Shown piece by piece: positions 1 through 9,824 of a stretch of DNA of 64,000 nucleotides. Origin of the DNA: Echeneis naucrates (taxonomy: Eukaryota > Chordata > Actinopteri > Carangiformes > Echeneidae); the NCBI RefSeq assembly GCF_900963305.1, contig NW_021780168.1:186001-250000 (forward strand). Direction: 5' to 3'. The first letter of the stretch is position 1, and every line of letters begins with the position of its first letter. The notes beneath the pieces are model-generated. The model saw only the letters and a program-made list of their open reading frames with translations. It was not told where the DNA came from and searched no databases. Both the position numbers and the translations under genes were made by a program.

Positions 1-568
1 CTTGAAGTGAATCAGCACAGCTTCTGTCAGGAACATCTGTTTGTTGCTGACAACATCTGGATTACAGATGACACATCAGACTGATATTATCTGTGTCATG
101 GTGTTCAGAGATTTCAGCAGCTCACATCCAACACAGAGACAGGCCAAAGCACCTGCTGGCCTTCGTGGTTAAGCAACAGAGTTCCATCACTCATGAACAA
201 GACCTGAGATACGTGAACTCCTTCACTTGGGACAAGGACTCATTCCCCACCTGCAGCAGAAACCACCATACTTTCTGTTAACAGAAGAATGCACTGAGCG
301 ATTGTGTCACAGAGACATGATGAGCAGAGTGAAGCCCTGCTGGGTTTGAATGCAGGATGTCCTGTTTACAAGCAGCTCAGCATCAGTGCTGCCAGTTTCT
401 CTGTGGTCTGTCTCTGAAACCACATCTGTGTCGGTGAACTCTTGTGCTCCTCACAGTTGTGTGTCATTTCCTCAACGGTTTGAAGTGATGTGTGAATCTG
501 AAGCGCTGCTGCCTTTTGTGACGTCACTACCACAAAGGCTAAAAGTCCGATCAGGAAGTGTGTCCCTC
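1..568. other. Intergenic, no gene seen
   Basis: No complete gene is visible. The only recognisable piece is a short tRNA-Thr-like fragment near 330-372. The short open frames here have no family features and read through repeat or tRNA-like sequence. Confidence 0.6.
330..372 (-). pseudogene. tRNA-Thr-TGT 3' fragment
   Basis: The minus strand reads like the anticodon-to-T-arm part of tRNA-Thr-TGT, including the TTGTAAAC anticodon loop region. The D arm and acceptor are gone. Similar fragments recur at 9570-9612 and 14500-14545. Confidence 0.5.
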
Positions 569-797
569 GCCGGGTGCGGTGGCGCGCGCCTGTAATCCAA
601 GTTCCCGGGAGGCTGAGGCTGGAGGAGCGTTTGAGCTCAGGAGCTCTGGGCTGCAGCGGACTATGTCGATCGGGTGTCCGCACTAAGTTCGGTATCGATA
701 TGGTGCTCCGGGGGGAGCCCGGGATCACCAGGTCGTCTAAGGAGGAGACGAATAGACGCTGTAGTTCAGCCTGAGTAAGACAGCGGGACCCAGTCTT
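569..797 (+). pseudogene. 7SL (SRP) RNA copy with shortened S domain
   Basis: The sequence opens with the GCCGGGTGCGGTGGCGCG start typical of vertebrate 7SL RNA and follows it through the Alu-domain 5' part, helix 5, the helix 6 region (GATCGGGTGTCCGCACTAAG) and the start of helix 8. It then jumps to the terminal part (GAATAG...CAGCCTGAGTAAGACAGCGGGACCCAGTCTTT). Compared with the roughly 300-nt family length, about 70 nt are missing: the 3' side of helix 8 and much of the returning helix 5 strand. 7SL RNA is the scaffold of the signal recognition particle, transcribed by Pol III. With this gap it could not fold a normal S domain, so I call it a pseudogene or SINE-like derivative. No clear poly-A tail or target-site duplication was seen. 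Confidence 0.85.
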
Positions 798-1125
798 TAT
801 GCTGCCACTATACACACAACACGACCTCATCCTTTATTTTCACTGAAATCCTCCACAAACTGAAGGACTCTCCACCTGGAGCAGAGGACCAGACATCAAC
901 AAAATCTGACTTCATTCATTTTAACATTAGAAAAAAGCTGCAGCTGCCACCAGATCAGGAATTTAAAATGAACAGATTAAAGTAGAATTCATATGTGTTT
1001 TATATTTTACTAACTGTAGCAGTGAGCAATAAAGGCATAAACAACAAAATAAAGGAATATTATGTTGTTGGATGACAATTGTGATGTGCAAAACCATGGA
1101 CACTATCAACATTTCCTCCTTCCAG

Positions 1126-1197
1126 GGCTTGTTGGTGTACAGATATGATTCTCGCTCAGGGTGCAAGAGTTCCCAGTTTCAAATCCTGGACAAGCCC
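1126..1197 (+). pseudogene. tRNA-Pro relic (AGG-like)
   Basis: The 72-nt span aligns end to end with the tRNA-Pro copies elsewhere in the window (6260, 21676, 24490). The D loop is altered, position 33 is C instead of T before an AGG anticodon, and the anticodon stem is mismatched. It is a decayed copy. Confidence 0.7.
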
Positions 1198-1731
1198 CTC
1201 GTATGACATTTTGAATGAATTTGCTTTAACTCTTTATGAATGTCTTCTTCTATGACAGATACAGTTTTCCAGCCCATTAATGTTGTTCACCCCTCTCCCC
1301 TCGTTTATCGTTGTTCTTTATTGCTCAATCATTTCTGACAAGGATTAATTTTCAAGTCCCACCTGCCCCCCAAAAAATGCCAATGAAATACACCAACCTT
1401 ACAATTTTCAAATGTAATGAAGTAACATCAAGTAACATGATGTTCTATCTGTCATCAACTTAAGTGGTCCGTGTCATAAAGTTTTTTATCTGTTCTGATG
1501 ACGTTTGGAAATGTCGGATTATTGTTTATCACTTGTTAGGATCCCCGTTAGCTGTCACTGAGGCAGCAGCTACTCTTCCTGGGGTCCAAATGAAAATACA
1601 CATCTGCAGTCAAACAGGTTCAGGTAGATGCAGAGTCCTACATTAAAACAAACCACAACAACAACCTCAACTGCAGTATACACATTACACTTCCATCACC
1701 AGATCCTCTGTATATACATGTATGTCAGAGT

Positions 1732-1804
1732 GGTTCTGTGGCTTAGCTGGTCAAAGTGTCTGTCTAGTATACAAGAGGTCCTTGGTTCAAGTCCCAGCAG
1801 TGCA
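1732..1804 (+). pseudogene. tRNA-Thr-AGT relic
   Basis: The span keeps the D arm GTGGCTTAGCTGGTCAAAG and the CTAGTA anticodon region (AGT). The acceptor stem, the 3' anticodon strand and the T stem all carry mismatches. It looks like a decayed Thr gene. Confidence 0.6.
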
Positions 1805-2554
1805 TTGCTTTAGAATGTGACACATTGTTGATATAACAAGCTGGCACCTGAACCTTTTCTTGCCTGGACAAGCACTGAGCGAGGTGCCGTATTCCACCCT
1901 GAACAGTAAATGTTTCAGCTGTGTGCTGTACCTATGATACTTACATTGAGGTAACTCATCTGTACATGTGAGCCATGAAAGCCAGCACGTACTTTGGCCT
2001 GTGAGCTGTGAAGCATCGGACACAAAAACACACAAAGACAACACATGATGCCCTGAGAGACGATACCTGAGCAGGAGAACTAGTCACTGCATGTACAGCT
2101 GCTTCTTATCTGGAGTTTTTTTCTGTCATCTATAATAAAGTAGAAAAGAGACACAGCTCCACAGTAACAGAGGTGTGCTGCTGTAACGCTGAGTGCTGGA
2201 TTCATGTTCAGTTTATGGTTTTAGGCTGTAACAGGAACTGATTTTTACATTGATGCTCAGTTATCTCCATCTAGTGGACAGATGGTAGAAGTTGATTCCT
2301 GAAAAGAGGAAGTGACTTTTCCTCAGATCAAACTGTTGAAGGAGAACGAGCAGCTTCTTCTCTTCACATGTTTCCTCACTGACTCAAATAGATGCAGAAT
2401 GTCATTTATCACTTTCTCCAGTAATGTGTACAGTTGTCACTGTGCTGCTCCTGACTCAGTGATGCTGTTGGATGCTTATAGGGCCGCCGTTCTTAAAGTG
2501 TGGGCTCTATAATAAGCTATAATTATCCTAAATGTTGCTCCTTTTGTGTCTCAC

Positions 2555-2627
2555 AGAGATCCTGCCTGTTTGGGAGAGCGTTACATTAAAGATTTAAAGG
2601 TCCCTGTTTCAATCCTGGGTTTCAGCA
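2555..2627 (+). pseudogene. tRNA-Phe relic
   Basis: The 3' two-thirds match tRNA-Phe (GGGAGAGCGTTA, then AAAGGTCCCTG and GGGTTTCAGCA). The 5' acceptor and half of the D arm are replaced, and the GAA anticodon reads AAA. Confidence 0.6.
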
Positions 2628-2874
2628 GCTGTTGTGGGTCCTTCAAATGAGCTATCCCCCAAATGAGCTATTTCAGCACAGCACACAGTAGAAATGACTT
2701 CTCATTATTGCTTCCATGACCTGGATGTGGAACTAAAGGTGTGTCCCTATCACCGGCCTTGATAATGATAACTGAGCACCAGTGAGTGCTCTCCTCCTCT
2801 TAGATGAGTCCTAACAACAGCACTCAGCTGTGTCTCTCCCCAAATGGGAAACTTGGTCCATAAGAGGAAGTAAA

Positions 2875-2956
2875 CGTTGTTGGCAGAATTCAAACCTGCG
2901 CGGGGAAACCCCAATGGATTTCTAGTCCATCGCCTTAACCACTCGGCCACAACAAC
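2875..2956 (-). tRNA. tRNA-Ser-AGA: tRNA-Ser-AGA
   Basis: This 82-nt type II tRNA has a perfect GTTGTTG/CAACAAC acceptor stem, an intact A box (TGGCCGAGTGG), the loop CTAGAAA giving anticodon AGA, and a long variable arm GGGGTTTCCCC. The only oddity is T instead of C at position 56 of the T loop. No run of four T follows closely downstream, so transcription termination is uncertain. Decayed relatives lie at 54626 and 60223. Confidence 0.85.
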
Positions 2957-3455
2957 CACAGGTAGGAAAGCTCCCGTGACTCAACATTTTCCAGCCTGGA
3001 TAGTTTCCTCCTCAAAGGACAGGGCACCTTCTTGTTGTGATCGATGCCCACATTCTCCACAAGACTTCAGCTCTTTGGAGATACAGCAACAAGTGAACTA
3101 AACACAGCAGGTCTCTGGGTGGGCTTTGGAGGCTTTTGGTAAACAGAAGCAGGACTGTTGTTGTGTACGGAGCTTTGACTGTTACCAAACTGTTACCTTA
3201 ACAGGTGAAGGTTCATTCTGATGGAATGAACTGTTTCTACACAAGCTGCATGAATGTGACACAGAGCTCATGTTTAAAGTTTTTTTCTTCAGTACTCTTA
3301 TTGTGTATGGAGCTCTGACTGTTGACATAAGTGCAGGTGACCTAAATTCAGCAGCATCATCAATGTCCTCATCTCATCCAAAAGGCTTCATCAGACAGAT
3401 CGGTGTTGCAGGAGCTCAGAAGCTAGCTGGTTAGCTAATGCTGCCAGACCATGCA

Positions 3456-3500
3456 GGGGATGTAGCTCAGTGGTAGAACATGCACTTCCAATGTATCAGT
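3456..3500 (+). pseudogene. tRNA-Ala 5' fragment
   Basis: GGGGATGTAGCTCAGTGGTAGA is the acceptor and D arm of vertebrate tRNA-Ala. The sequence leaves the family in the anticodon arm. The same fragment recurs at 8185, 21773 and 34433. Confidence 0.65.
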
Positions 3501-3533
3501 GTTTCCTATCTACAACATCTTACATTATGAACG

Positions 3534-3607
3534 AGGCACTGCTGGGATTTGAACCCAGGATCTCGTGTTTACAAGACAGGTGCTTTGACCAGCTAAGCCA
3601 CAGCAAC
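3534..3607 (-). pseudogene. tRNA-Thr-TGT, decayed
   Basis: The 74-nt span has anticodon TGT in a CTTGTAA loop and a good B box. The acceptor has a T-C mismatch at pair 2-71 and the anticodon stem a C-C mismatch at pair 28-42. A better copy with near-identical body lies at 20464-20537. Confidence 0.75.
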
Positions 3608-4249
3608 ACTCTGATATACTGTACATGTATATGCAGAGGATCAGATTGATCATACACTACAACATCTCACATCCACAGCACTCTACTCAACTGTTCTTAA
3701 ACAACATTTAGTCGACATGATTAGCAGAGTCCTCCTTGGAAACTTAAGTTTGTTACATCTAACTCAGCTGTACTCAGTCAGCCTGTACAGATGATTCAGT
3801 AACAGCTGAGTTATCTTTAGTCCAACAACTGCTGTCCATTTCTACCACAGGGAGCCACAGGCTTTAGAGTTTTCAGTCCTAACCCTTGATTGTCAAGCAA
3901 TCATATTCCATTTTTATGCAGATTTTTCATCCACAACACACACACAACAATCTTGAATTGTTTAATTAAATCTAAAACTGTTATGAATGACAAATTTAGA
4001 GTGCTAACAATTACACCATGGACCGTCCAATTTTTTACTGTATTTGTATTTTTACTTTTATCATTTAATATGTTTTGCTGCGTTTCAACTCCTTAACGCT
4101 TTAAGCTACAGAAAGAATAAGAGCAGTCGCACCACACAAGCATTTCAAAATAAAAGCCAATTTATATTAGTTTATTTGTATCTTTAGCTCAGATGTAGCA
4201 AAGCGCAACAATGCTGTCAATAAGGAACTTTCCTACTTGGGTTACTTGA
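3608..4249. other. Intergenic repeat spacer
   Basis: No gene is seen. The stretch holds spacer sequence shared with other parts of the window: about 4140-4245 recurs at 5860-6040 and 21190-21350, and inverted at 23140-23270. Confidence 0.6.
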
Positions 4250-4321
4250 AACATTTGGTGCAGTAAGCAGCGCGTCAGTCTCATAATCTGAAGGTCATGA
4301 GTTCGAGCCTTATACGGGGCA
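4250..4321 (+). pseudogene. Elongator tRNA-Met (CAT), 5' end lost
   Basis: From the D arm to the 3' end it follows tRNA-Met-CAT, including the CTCATAA loop and TACGGGGCA end. The first roughly 12 nt do not match, so the acceptor cannot pair. The T stem also has changes. Confidence 0.75.
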
Positions 4322-4731
4322 CAGCTTTAGTTAATAGTGAGAATTTAGTGGTTGTGACTAGAACCTCAGTTCCTTTAACATGCTTCGATGATATATTAGA
4401 CGTCTATGGACCATTTCACCGCTCTGCATAGACAAGTATAAAGAATGACACAACAGGTGTCATCTCACTATTTTCCAGTTTAAATGCACAACAGCAGCAT
4501 CCAGCTTCTCTGTCAGAGTTGTGAAGTTCTGTCTCTGCATCAACACCATGAACCACAAAATTATCATTGCAATCTCTGGACAAGAGAAACAGTAATTTTG
4601 TGGTTGTTGCTGATCCACTGACCTCCTTGACCTCCTTAATTTTGTAACCTCTGCCATGAATCCATACAAAAAAACCAAAGACTTGCTGTGTTCACTTGTT
4701 GCTGTATCTCCAACAAAGAGCTAAAGTCTTG

Positions 4732-4804
4732 TGGAGAATGAGGGCATCGATCCCACTACCTCTCACATGCTAAGCGAGCTATCTACCACTTGAGCTAATT
4801 CCCC
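4732..4804 (-). pseudogene. tRNA-Ala-AGC, decayed
   Basis: The 73-nt copy has the GGGGAATTAGCTCAAGTGG start and a TTAGCAT anticodon region (AGC). The 3' D-stem strand is scrambled and the T stem has a T-T mismatch. A relative without a 5' acceptor lies at 20893-20965. Confidence 0.75.
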
Positions 4805-4907
4805 TGCCATGCTAGCATGCAAGCTAAGCTTTGAGAAAAGGCCGCTTTAACAACATAAACAGGTTTCAAAGCTTTTTCAATCATCTGTATTTTTCAGTAA
4901 AAACACT

Positions 4908-4979
4908 TTACCTGACTGGGAATCGAACCCAGGCCGCGGCGGTGAGAGCGCCGAATCCTAGCCACTAGACCACCAGGGA
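4908..4979 (-). tRNA. tRNA-Glu-CTC: tRNA-Glu-CTC, one acceptor mismatch
   Basis: The 72-nt copy has the TCCCTGGTGGTCTAGTGG start, a CTCTCAC loop (anticodon CTC) with fully paired CGGCG/CGCCG stem, and an intact T arm. Pair 2-71 in the acceptor is C-T. It is the best of three Glu-CTC copies (others at 24968 and 56250). Confidence 0.8.
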
Positions 4980-5210
4980 GCGTGTAGACAAAATACCTTT
5001 GTCCCAAAAGCAGTAGAGGTGAAAGAAAATCTGTCCTTTCACACAGTGAAGGTTCCAATGTGAAACCTTAACCTGTAGACAACCTGTTTTTTCCACTCCA
5101 CACGTGTGAGCAAGAGCAAACTGAGCCTCCATGTGATCTTATCAGATCGTGGTCATTGTGTATTGGAATGACTGGACTCACTTTGATGGGCAAATTTTTC
5201 AGCTTCTGTC

Positions 5211-5293
5211 GTCAGAATGGCTGAGCGTTCTAAGGTGCTGCGTTCAGGTCGCAGTCTCCCCTGGAGACTCCAGGACAAGTATCAAACCTGACG
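5211..5293 (+). pseudogene. tRNA-Leu-CAG, 3' end lost
   Basis: The 5' half matches tRNA-Leu-CAG closely (GTCAGAATGGCTGAGCG, then GCGTTCAGGTCGCAGTCTCC). After the variable arm the T arm and acceptor are unrecognisable. Its end runs into the Ser copy starting at 5290. Confidence 0.7.
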
Positions 5294-5371
5294 AGGAGGC
5301 CGAGTGATTAAGGCGATGGACGGCTAATCCGTTGTGCTGTGCATGCGTGGGTTGGAATCCCATCCTTGTCG
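5290..5371 (+). pseudogene. tRNA-Ser-GCT with lost U33
   Basis: The full 82-nt Ser-GCT body has good acceptor and variable arms. The anticodon loop reads CGGCTAA, so the near-universal T at position 33 is G, and C56 of the T loop is G. These two changes in otherwise conserved sites suggest a recently inactivated copy. The intact relative is at 19956-20037. Confidence 0.75.
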
Positions 5372-5517
5372 GTGGTTGCGTTAGTCTTTCCATGTTGCAA
5401 CAACAACATACAGTACATACAAACGTAAATGTTACTGAGTGTTATTTTCCCATTTGTTTTTACTTCTTCTACGATACAGATACAGACGGTTTCAGAGAAC
5501 AACTGCAGAGATGACCC

Positions 5518-5587
5518 TTTCAAACCCACGCCTCCAGAGGAGACTGCGACCTGAACACAGTGCCTTGGACCGCTCGGCCATCCTGAC
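5518..5587 (-). pseudogene. tRNA-Leu-CAG, 3' end lost
   Basis: Reading from 5587 downward it gives GTCAGGATGGCCGAGCGG, a CAG anticodon and the variable arm, and stops matching inside the T arm. The A box is perfect but there is no complete B box or acceptor. Confidence 0.75.
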
Positions 5588-5720
5588 TGTTTTTGTCAAC
5601 CAGTGGAGCCTGCTGGTCATTGGATAGACTGCAGGTGGAAGTCTCAGTACTTTTTAACCTGCTCATAACCAGGCAGTGTTCTGCTGGGTAAGTTTGGGTC
5701 TAAAAAAAGAAACTACGTAT

Positions 5721-5793
5721 CGCCCAACGTGGGGCTCAAACCCACGACCCTGAGATTAAGAGTCTCATGCTCTACCGACTGAGCTAGCCGGGC
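5721..5793 (-). tRNA. tRNA-Lys-CTT: tRNA-Lys-CTT
   Basis: The 73-nt copy matches the vertebrate Lys-CTT gene nearly throughout: GCCCGGCTAGCTCAGTCGG start, CTCTTAA loop (CTT) and GTTGGGC 3' acceptor. The one notable change is T at T-loop position 56. A run of seven T follows about 13 nt downstream on the same strand and suits Pol III termination. The perfect copy is at 23307. Confidence 0.88.
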
Positions 5794-6259
5794 TGCTGAA
5801 GCTGCAAAAAATGACCCTAAAAATTTCCAAAAAATACAGACTGTTTATTTTTATCATTATGCTGCGTTTCAACTCCTTGATGCTTTGAGCTGCAGAAAGA
5901 ACAAGAGCAGTTGCACCATACAAACATTTCAAAATAAAAGCCAATTTAGATTATTTTATTTGTATCTTTAGTTCAGATGTAGCAAAGCGCAACAATGCTG
6001 TCAATAAGGATCTTTCCCATTTGGGTTATTTGAAGTGATGGTGGCCACTGATGCAACACTCCGTAGCAGCACCACTCTGATGTACAGGGATGTATTTTGG
6101 ATCTGAAAATACCCCCAACATACGTGTCTGACCATCATGACTCTTACCAAAGTTTCTTTCAAAGGAGATGCTGATTCTGTGATGTCACAAAGGTTCTAAT
6201 GACATCAAAGGGATGAAAGACTCCTCCCACTTTTTTGTCATGAACTCCACAGTCCACAT

Positions 6260-6331
6260 GGCTCGTTGGTCTAGGGGTATGATTCTCGCTTAGGGTGCAA
6301 GAGGTCCTGGGTTCAAATCCCCGACGAGCCC
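6260..6331 (+). tRNA. tRNA-Pro-AGG, two stem mismatches
   Basis: The 72-nt copy has a perfect GGCTCGT/ACGAGCC acceptor, intact A box and TTAGGGT loop (AGG). There is one mismatch in the anticodon stem (29-41) and one in the T stem. It may be a slightly decayed gene rather than a functional one. Confidence 0.7.
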
Positions 6332-6957
6332 ATCTGTTGCCTTTCAGTCAATAAGGGTGCTAACTGTTACACTATGGAGCTGTGTGAGGTTTGCTGTCTG
6401 GTTGTTAGTTGCAGTATCTTGGCAAGAGCAATGGTAGTTTTGTGGCTCATGCTGTGCTGAGGAGAAGGGATATTGGTGATTGACTGCTTTTCACAGGAGA
6501 CAAACTTTGGTAGGAGTCATGATGGTCAGCCACTTACTTTGCAATATTTTCAGATCCTCTGTACATCTTGGTACTGCTTTGTACTACTTTTGTGGTGCTG
6601 AGCTCACCATTTGAAGCAAACATGAGAGAGTGTGACGTATGCATCTGTGTTGCGTGGGGGATCAATGATTCTGGTTTTATACCGGAGCTGCTCTCTGCTC
6701 TGATTGCACTGATTAACATCAGCTGAGGTCCAATCAGAACCTGAGTCCAGATGGAGCGTTCAGGTTCGGTATGAGTTTTCTTTAAATTGCTTTTAATTAT
6801 TTTGTTTTATTTTTATTGTGCATGTTTTAAAAAGTGCTGAGACTTCCACCTGCAGTCTACCGGCTTCACTGGTTGGAAAATCAAGTCAAAGTGTGTTGAA
6901 GTCTATGGGGTTTCATACAAACAGAGTAAAAGGTATCACGTTCTGAGATGCTGCATG

Positions 6958-7031
6958 TGGTCAGTATGGGGATTGAGCCCATGACCTTGGCGTTACCAGC
7001 ACCACACTCTCACCATTGCTGTTAGCTGTAT
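6958..7031 (-). pseudogene. tRNA-Ile relic with altered anticodon
   Basis: The 3' half follows tRNA-Ile-AAT (CGCCAAGGTCATGGG...CCCCATACTG), but the anticodon loop reads CTGGTAA and the D arm and 5' acceptor have diverged. Confidence 0.6.
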
Positions 7032-7224
7032 ATGAGGCAGCTGAGCTGCAGACCATTCAGTGTGTAGTGGGTTTGAATCCTGCCTGTCCATGTTGGTCCT
7101 TCTTGAACATTCTCTAAATATCCTTGAAACCTCTTTAAGGTTAATTCAAAGTTGGATGGACTGTATCTGCTTTCAAAACTGTTGTCAGATCTTTCATTTT
7201 TTTCCGACGAGGAACAATGAACAC

Positions 7225-7285
7225 TGACGAGGATGGGATTCGAACCCACACGTGCAGAGCACAATGGATTAGCATGGATTATCAC
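7225..7285 (-). pseudogene. tRNA-Ser-GCT 3' fragment
   Basis: The minus strand carries the GCTAATCCATTGTGCTCTGCAC region, T arm and CCTCGTC acceptor strand of Ser-GCT. Sequence 5' of the anticodon stem is unrelated. Confidence 0.65.
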
Positions 7286-7439
7286 CAACTTTACTGCAAC
7301 TGCAAGCTATGCTTTGTGAAAAGGTACAATGTAGCACATTGTTTGTTATTTGCATCACTGCCTTAGCAAAGGATGGTTTCCATCATCCACCTCTGGGTTT
7401 TCAAGAAATTAAATATGACAAGAACAGACAATAAACTGA

Positions 7440-7965
7440 CAACAGGACATTAAAATGGGCGACACTCAGACCCCACATGGCCCAAAGGACATGGTGTTTG
7501 ACTTTGGATCAGAAGACCGAGGCTTTGAAGCCCTGGCTGCAGTAGACAAGAGAAAATGTTAATGTTGTTGCACGGTCCTGTGTTTAGCAGAAGGAAATTG
7601 GTGAGTGCCTTTTCATAGGAGACAAACTTTGGTAAGAGTCATGAGAGTGAGGCACTTCTGTTGGCTACAAGACATTATGGGCTCGACTGGGATTTCAACC
7701 CAGGACACTTCCTGTACTACAGCTTTTACCTGCAGGCTGTGAACAAGAGAAACAGTAATTTTGTGTTTAGCAGAAGGAAATTTGGTGATTGACCACTTTT
7801 CACAGGAGACAAGAATTAAGGCATTTATGATTGCAACATGGCATGACATTCATTGATTGATTATTAATGATCAGCTCAGAACCAAACAGTGTATCTTTCA
7901 TCCAAAGACACACTCCACTCTCCACACAGGAGGTGTTTCAGGTGTCTGTTTGTACACAAGCTGCA
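7440..7965. repeat. Segment duplicated at 18000-18500 (direct)
   Basis: About 500 bases are nearly identical to 18000-18500. The segment includes an Arg-like tRNA relic at 7469-7541 whose loop reads CTTTGGA. It shows recent DNA-level duplication within the cluster. Confidence 0.85.
7469..7541 (+). pseudogene. tRNA-Arg-like relic, loop reads TTG
   Basis: The start GACCCCACATGGCCCAAAGG and GGATCAGAAGA resemble tRNA-Arg-TCG at 17737. The loop CTTTGGA would give TTG, and the T arm is badly decayed. The twin copy is at 18030-18102. Confidence 0.5.
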
Positions 7966-8184
7966 TGAATGTGACACAGAGCTCATGTTTAAAGTATTTT
8001 TCTTTAGTTTTACAATCAGTTATTGTGTCTGGAGCTCTGACTGTTTCCAAAAGTGCAGGTGACCTAAATTCAGCAGGACAGGCAGCATTTTCAACGGCCT
8101 CATCTCATCCAAAAGGTTTCATCAGACAGATGCTGTCACAGGAGCTCAGCAGCCATCTGGTTAGCTAAAGCTGCCCACCAAGCA

Positions 8185-8222
8185 GGGGATGTAGCTGAGC
8201 GGTAGAGTGCATGCTTTGCACT
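8185..8222 (+). pseudogene. tRNA-Ala-TGC 5' half
   Basis: GGGGATGTAGCTGAGCGGTAGAG followed by CTTTGCA is the 5' half of tRNA-Ala-TGC. The 3' half is absent. Confidence 0.6.
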
Positions 8223-8408
8223 CTTCAATGCTGAAATGAGAGATGAAAAGCTATGTAGTAAATTTCGACCAACAGTTAATGGAAAATTTAATCACATCAG
8301 TGGAGGTGTAGAGGAAAGGGACAGCACAGCTGTGGTAACATCAACATGTAGTGGCAGTAAAGGCAGTAAACATTGCTCAATGTAGTTTGTTATTTGCATC
8401 ACTGCCTC

Positions 8409-8455
8409 AGCAGAGGTGGGTTTTGGGCCCAGCACTCTTCCACTGCTCCACTGCT
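8409..8455 (-). pseudogene. Initiator tRNA-Met relic lacking T arm
   Basis: The minus strand keeps the initiator-type D arm and GTGCTGGGCCC anticodon 5' strand, then jumps to the CCTCTGCT acceptor end. Most of the T arm is missing. Confidence 0.5.
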
Positions 8456-8479
8456 GCTTCACACTCAGCTGTGAACCGA

Positions 8480-8690
8480 TCCAATGAGTGCTGTCGTTCT
8501 CAGGCTGATGGTGCTGAAAGGAGCACATCATCTGCAAAATCCTCCAGATACTGACCTGGAACCCCTCCTCAGACTATTTCTCTGAATTTTTTGGGGGGTT
8601 GGGGGGCCAGCTTCATGCCGGTGTGTGATGAGCCTGTCGTTAGCACACACCCTCTGGTCCCCCTTCTTGAAGGGCTGTTAATGATTACTT
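8480..8690 (-). mobile_element. Non-LTR (LINE) reverse transcriptase scraps
   Basis: The segment 8480-8570 repeats part of the 22195-22395 LINE fragment, and 8630-8685 on the minus strand resembles the KKGDQRVCANY reverse transcriptase motif region also seen at 33535. The pieces are short, and the LINE family was not determined. Confidence 0.4.
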
Positions 8691-8729
8691 TTGTTACTTT
8701 ATTTATTTAAGAAATCTATGCAGCTAATG

Positions 8730-8811
8730 GTTGTTGTGGCCGAGTGGTTAAGGCGATGGACTTGAAATCCGTTGGGGTTTCCCTGCGTAGGTTCGAATCC
8801 TGCCAACAACG
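8730..8811 (+). tRNA. tRNA-Ser-TGA: tRNA-Ser-TGA
   Basis: This is a complete 82-nt type II tRNA. The acceptor GTTGTTG/CAACAAC pairs fully, the A box is consensus, the loop CTTGAAA gives anticodon TGA, the variable arm is long, and the T loop TTCGAAT is consensus in a fully paired stem (one G-T). Five T follow about 8 nt downstream, a good Pol III terminator. It is one of the most convincing functional genes in the window. Confidence 0.93.
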
Positions 8812-9569
8812 GCTAGTCATTTTTGACCAAGTTTCCCAGTGAGAGAGCTCCAGAGCAGGTTAGAGAATATCTGTAATATGCATGGCATTAAAATATGGGA
8901 CAGCTGAGTCATGTTGTTAGGACTCATCTTAGAGGATCAGCGCACTGACTGGTGCTCAGTTTTCATTATCAAGGTCGGTGATAGGGACACACCTTTAGTT
9001 CCACTTCCAGGCCATGGACGCAAGAACGAGAATAGCAACACTGCAACAGTGTTTCTGCAAACAAGGCAAGAGAGGAAGCCTGACAAAAAATTTCAGATGA
9101 TGTAAATTAATATAGACGATATAATGTATCATTATATTTACATAACTTTAATTCCCTCCTTAACATCGTCTCACAATGAAGAATACATGGAAATCACTTA
9201 GATTAGGGCCGGGGTCGGCAACCTGTGGCTCCAGAGGAAAAGCTTATTTTGGAAAAAAATAAAAATAACAGTTAATGGTCAATTAATTGATTTTGTCTTA
9301 TTTATTTAGTATAGTTATTTTGGAACCTTATTTCTTTGGAGATTCAGATGCTCTTGTGACTTTAAAATAAATTTTGTTTTAAAAGCTAATAGCTTGCTCA
9401 GAAGCACAACTGGAGTGACATTGAAAGGCTTCCTAAACCGGAAAAACTTGTGTTCAACACGTGAAAGACACACAATTGTGAGGAGCACAAGCGTTGACTG
9501 ACACAGACGTGGTTTTAGAAAAAAAGCTGCAGAGAAACTGGCAGCACTGATGCTTCGCTGCTTAAAGTG

Positions 9570-9612
9570 TCTGTCTTGTAAACAGGACATCCTGCATTCA
9601 AACCCCAGCAGT
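9570..9612 (+). pseudogene. tRNA-Thr-TGT fragment
   Basis: TGTCTGTCTTGTAAACAGGA and the following T-arm-like stretch match the central part of Thr-TGT. The 5' part is unrelated. Confidence 0.5.
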
Positions 9613-9624
9613 GCTTCGCTCTCA

Positions 9625-9735
9625 GTTGAGTTTGCAGTGCATTTGCAGTGATATATTTTTTTTCACTGCAAATGCTCTGCAATTGCAGTGAAAAAAATCT
9701 TTTGCAAAGAACTTTTGCACTGCTTTTGCCATGTC
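9625..9735. repeat. TTGCAGTG/CACTGCAA palindromic short repeat
   Basis: The octamer-like units TTGCAGTG and CACTGCAA alternate at least five times and can form several hairpins. A related block in the opposite orientation lies at 58905-59040. Confidence 0.7.
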
Positions 9736-9757
9736 AGACGATCTGTGATGTCAACAT

Positions 9758-9824
9758 GTCTCTGTGGTGCAATCGGTCAGCGTGTCCGGCTGTTATCTGG
9801 GTGGTTCAAGCCCACCCAGGGATG
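9758..9824 (+). pseudogene. tRNA-Asn-GTT with 7-nt deletion
   Basis: The acceptor, D arm and T arm of Asn-GTT are well kept and GTT is present. About 7 nt covering the 3' anticodon strand and variable loop are missing (67 nt instead of 74). Confidence 0.75.

Noticed and set aside
9207-9240. GGTCGGCAACC-type end resembling a hAT transposon terminus
   Set aside because: A possible counterpart (GGTTGCAGACCCCTG near 33690) is far away and no pair of ends with target duplication could be shown.
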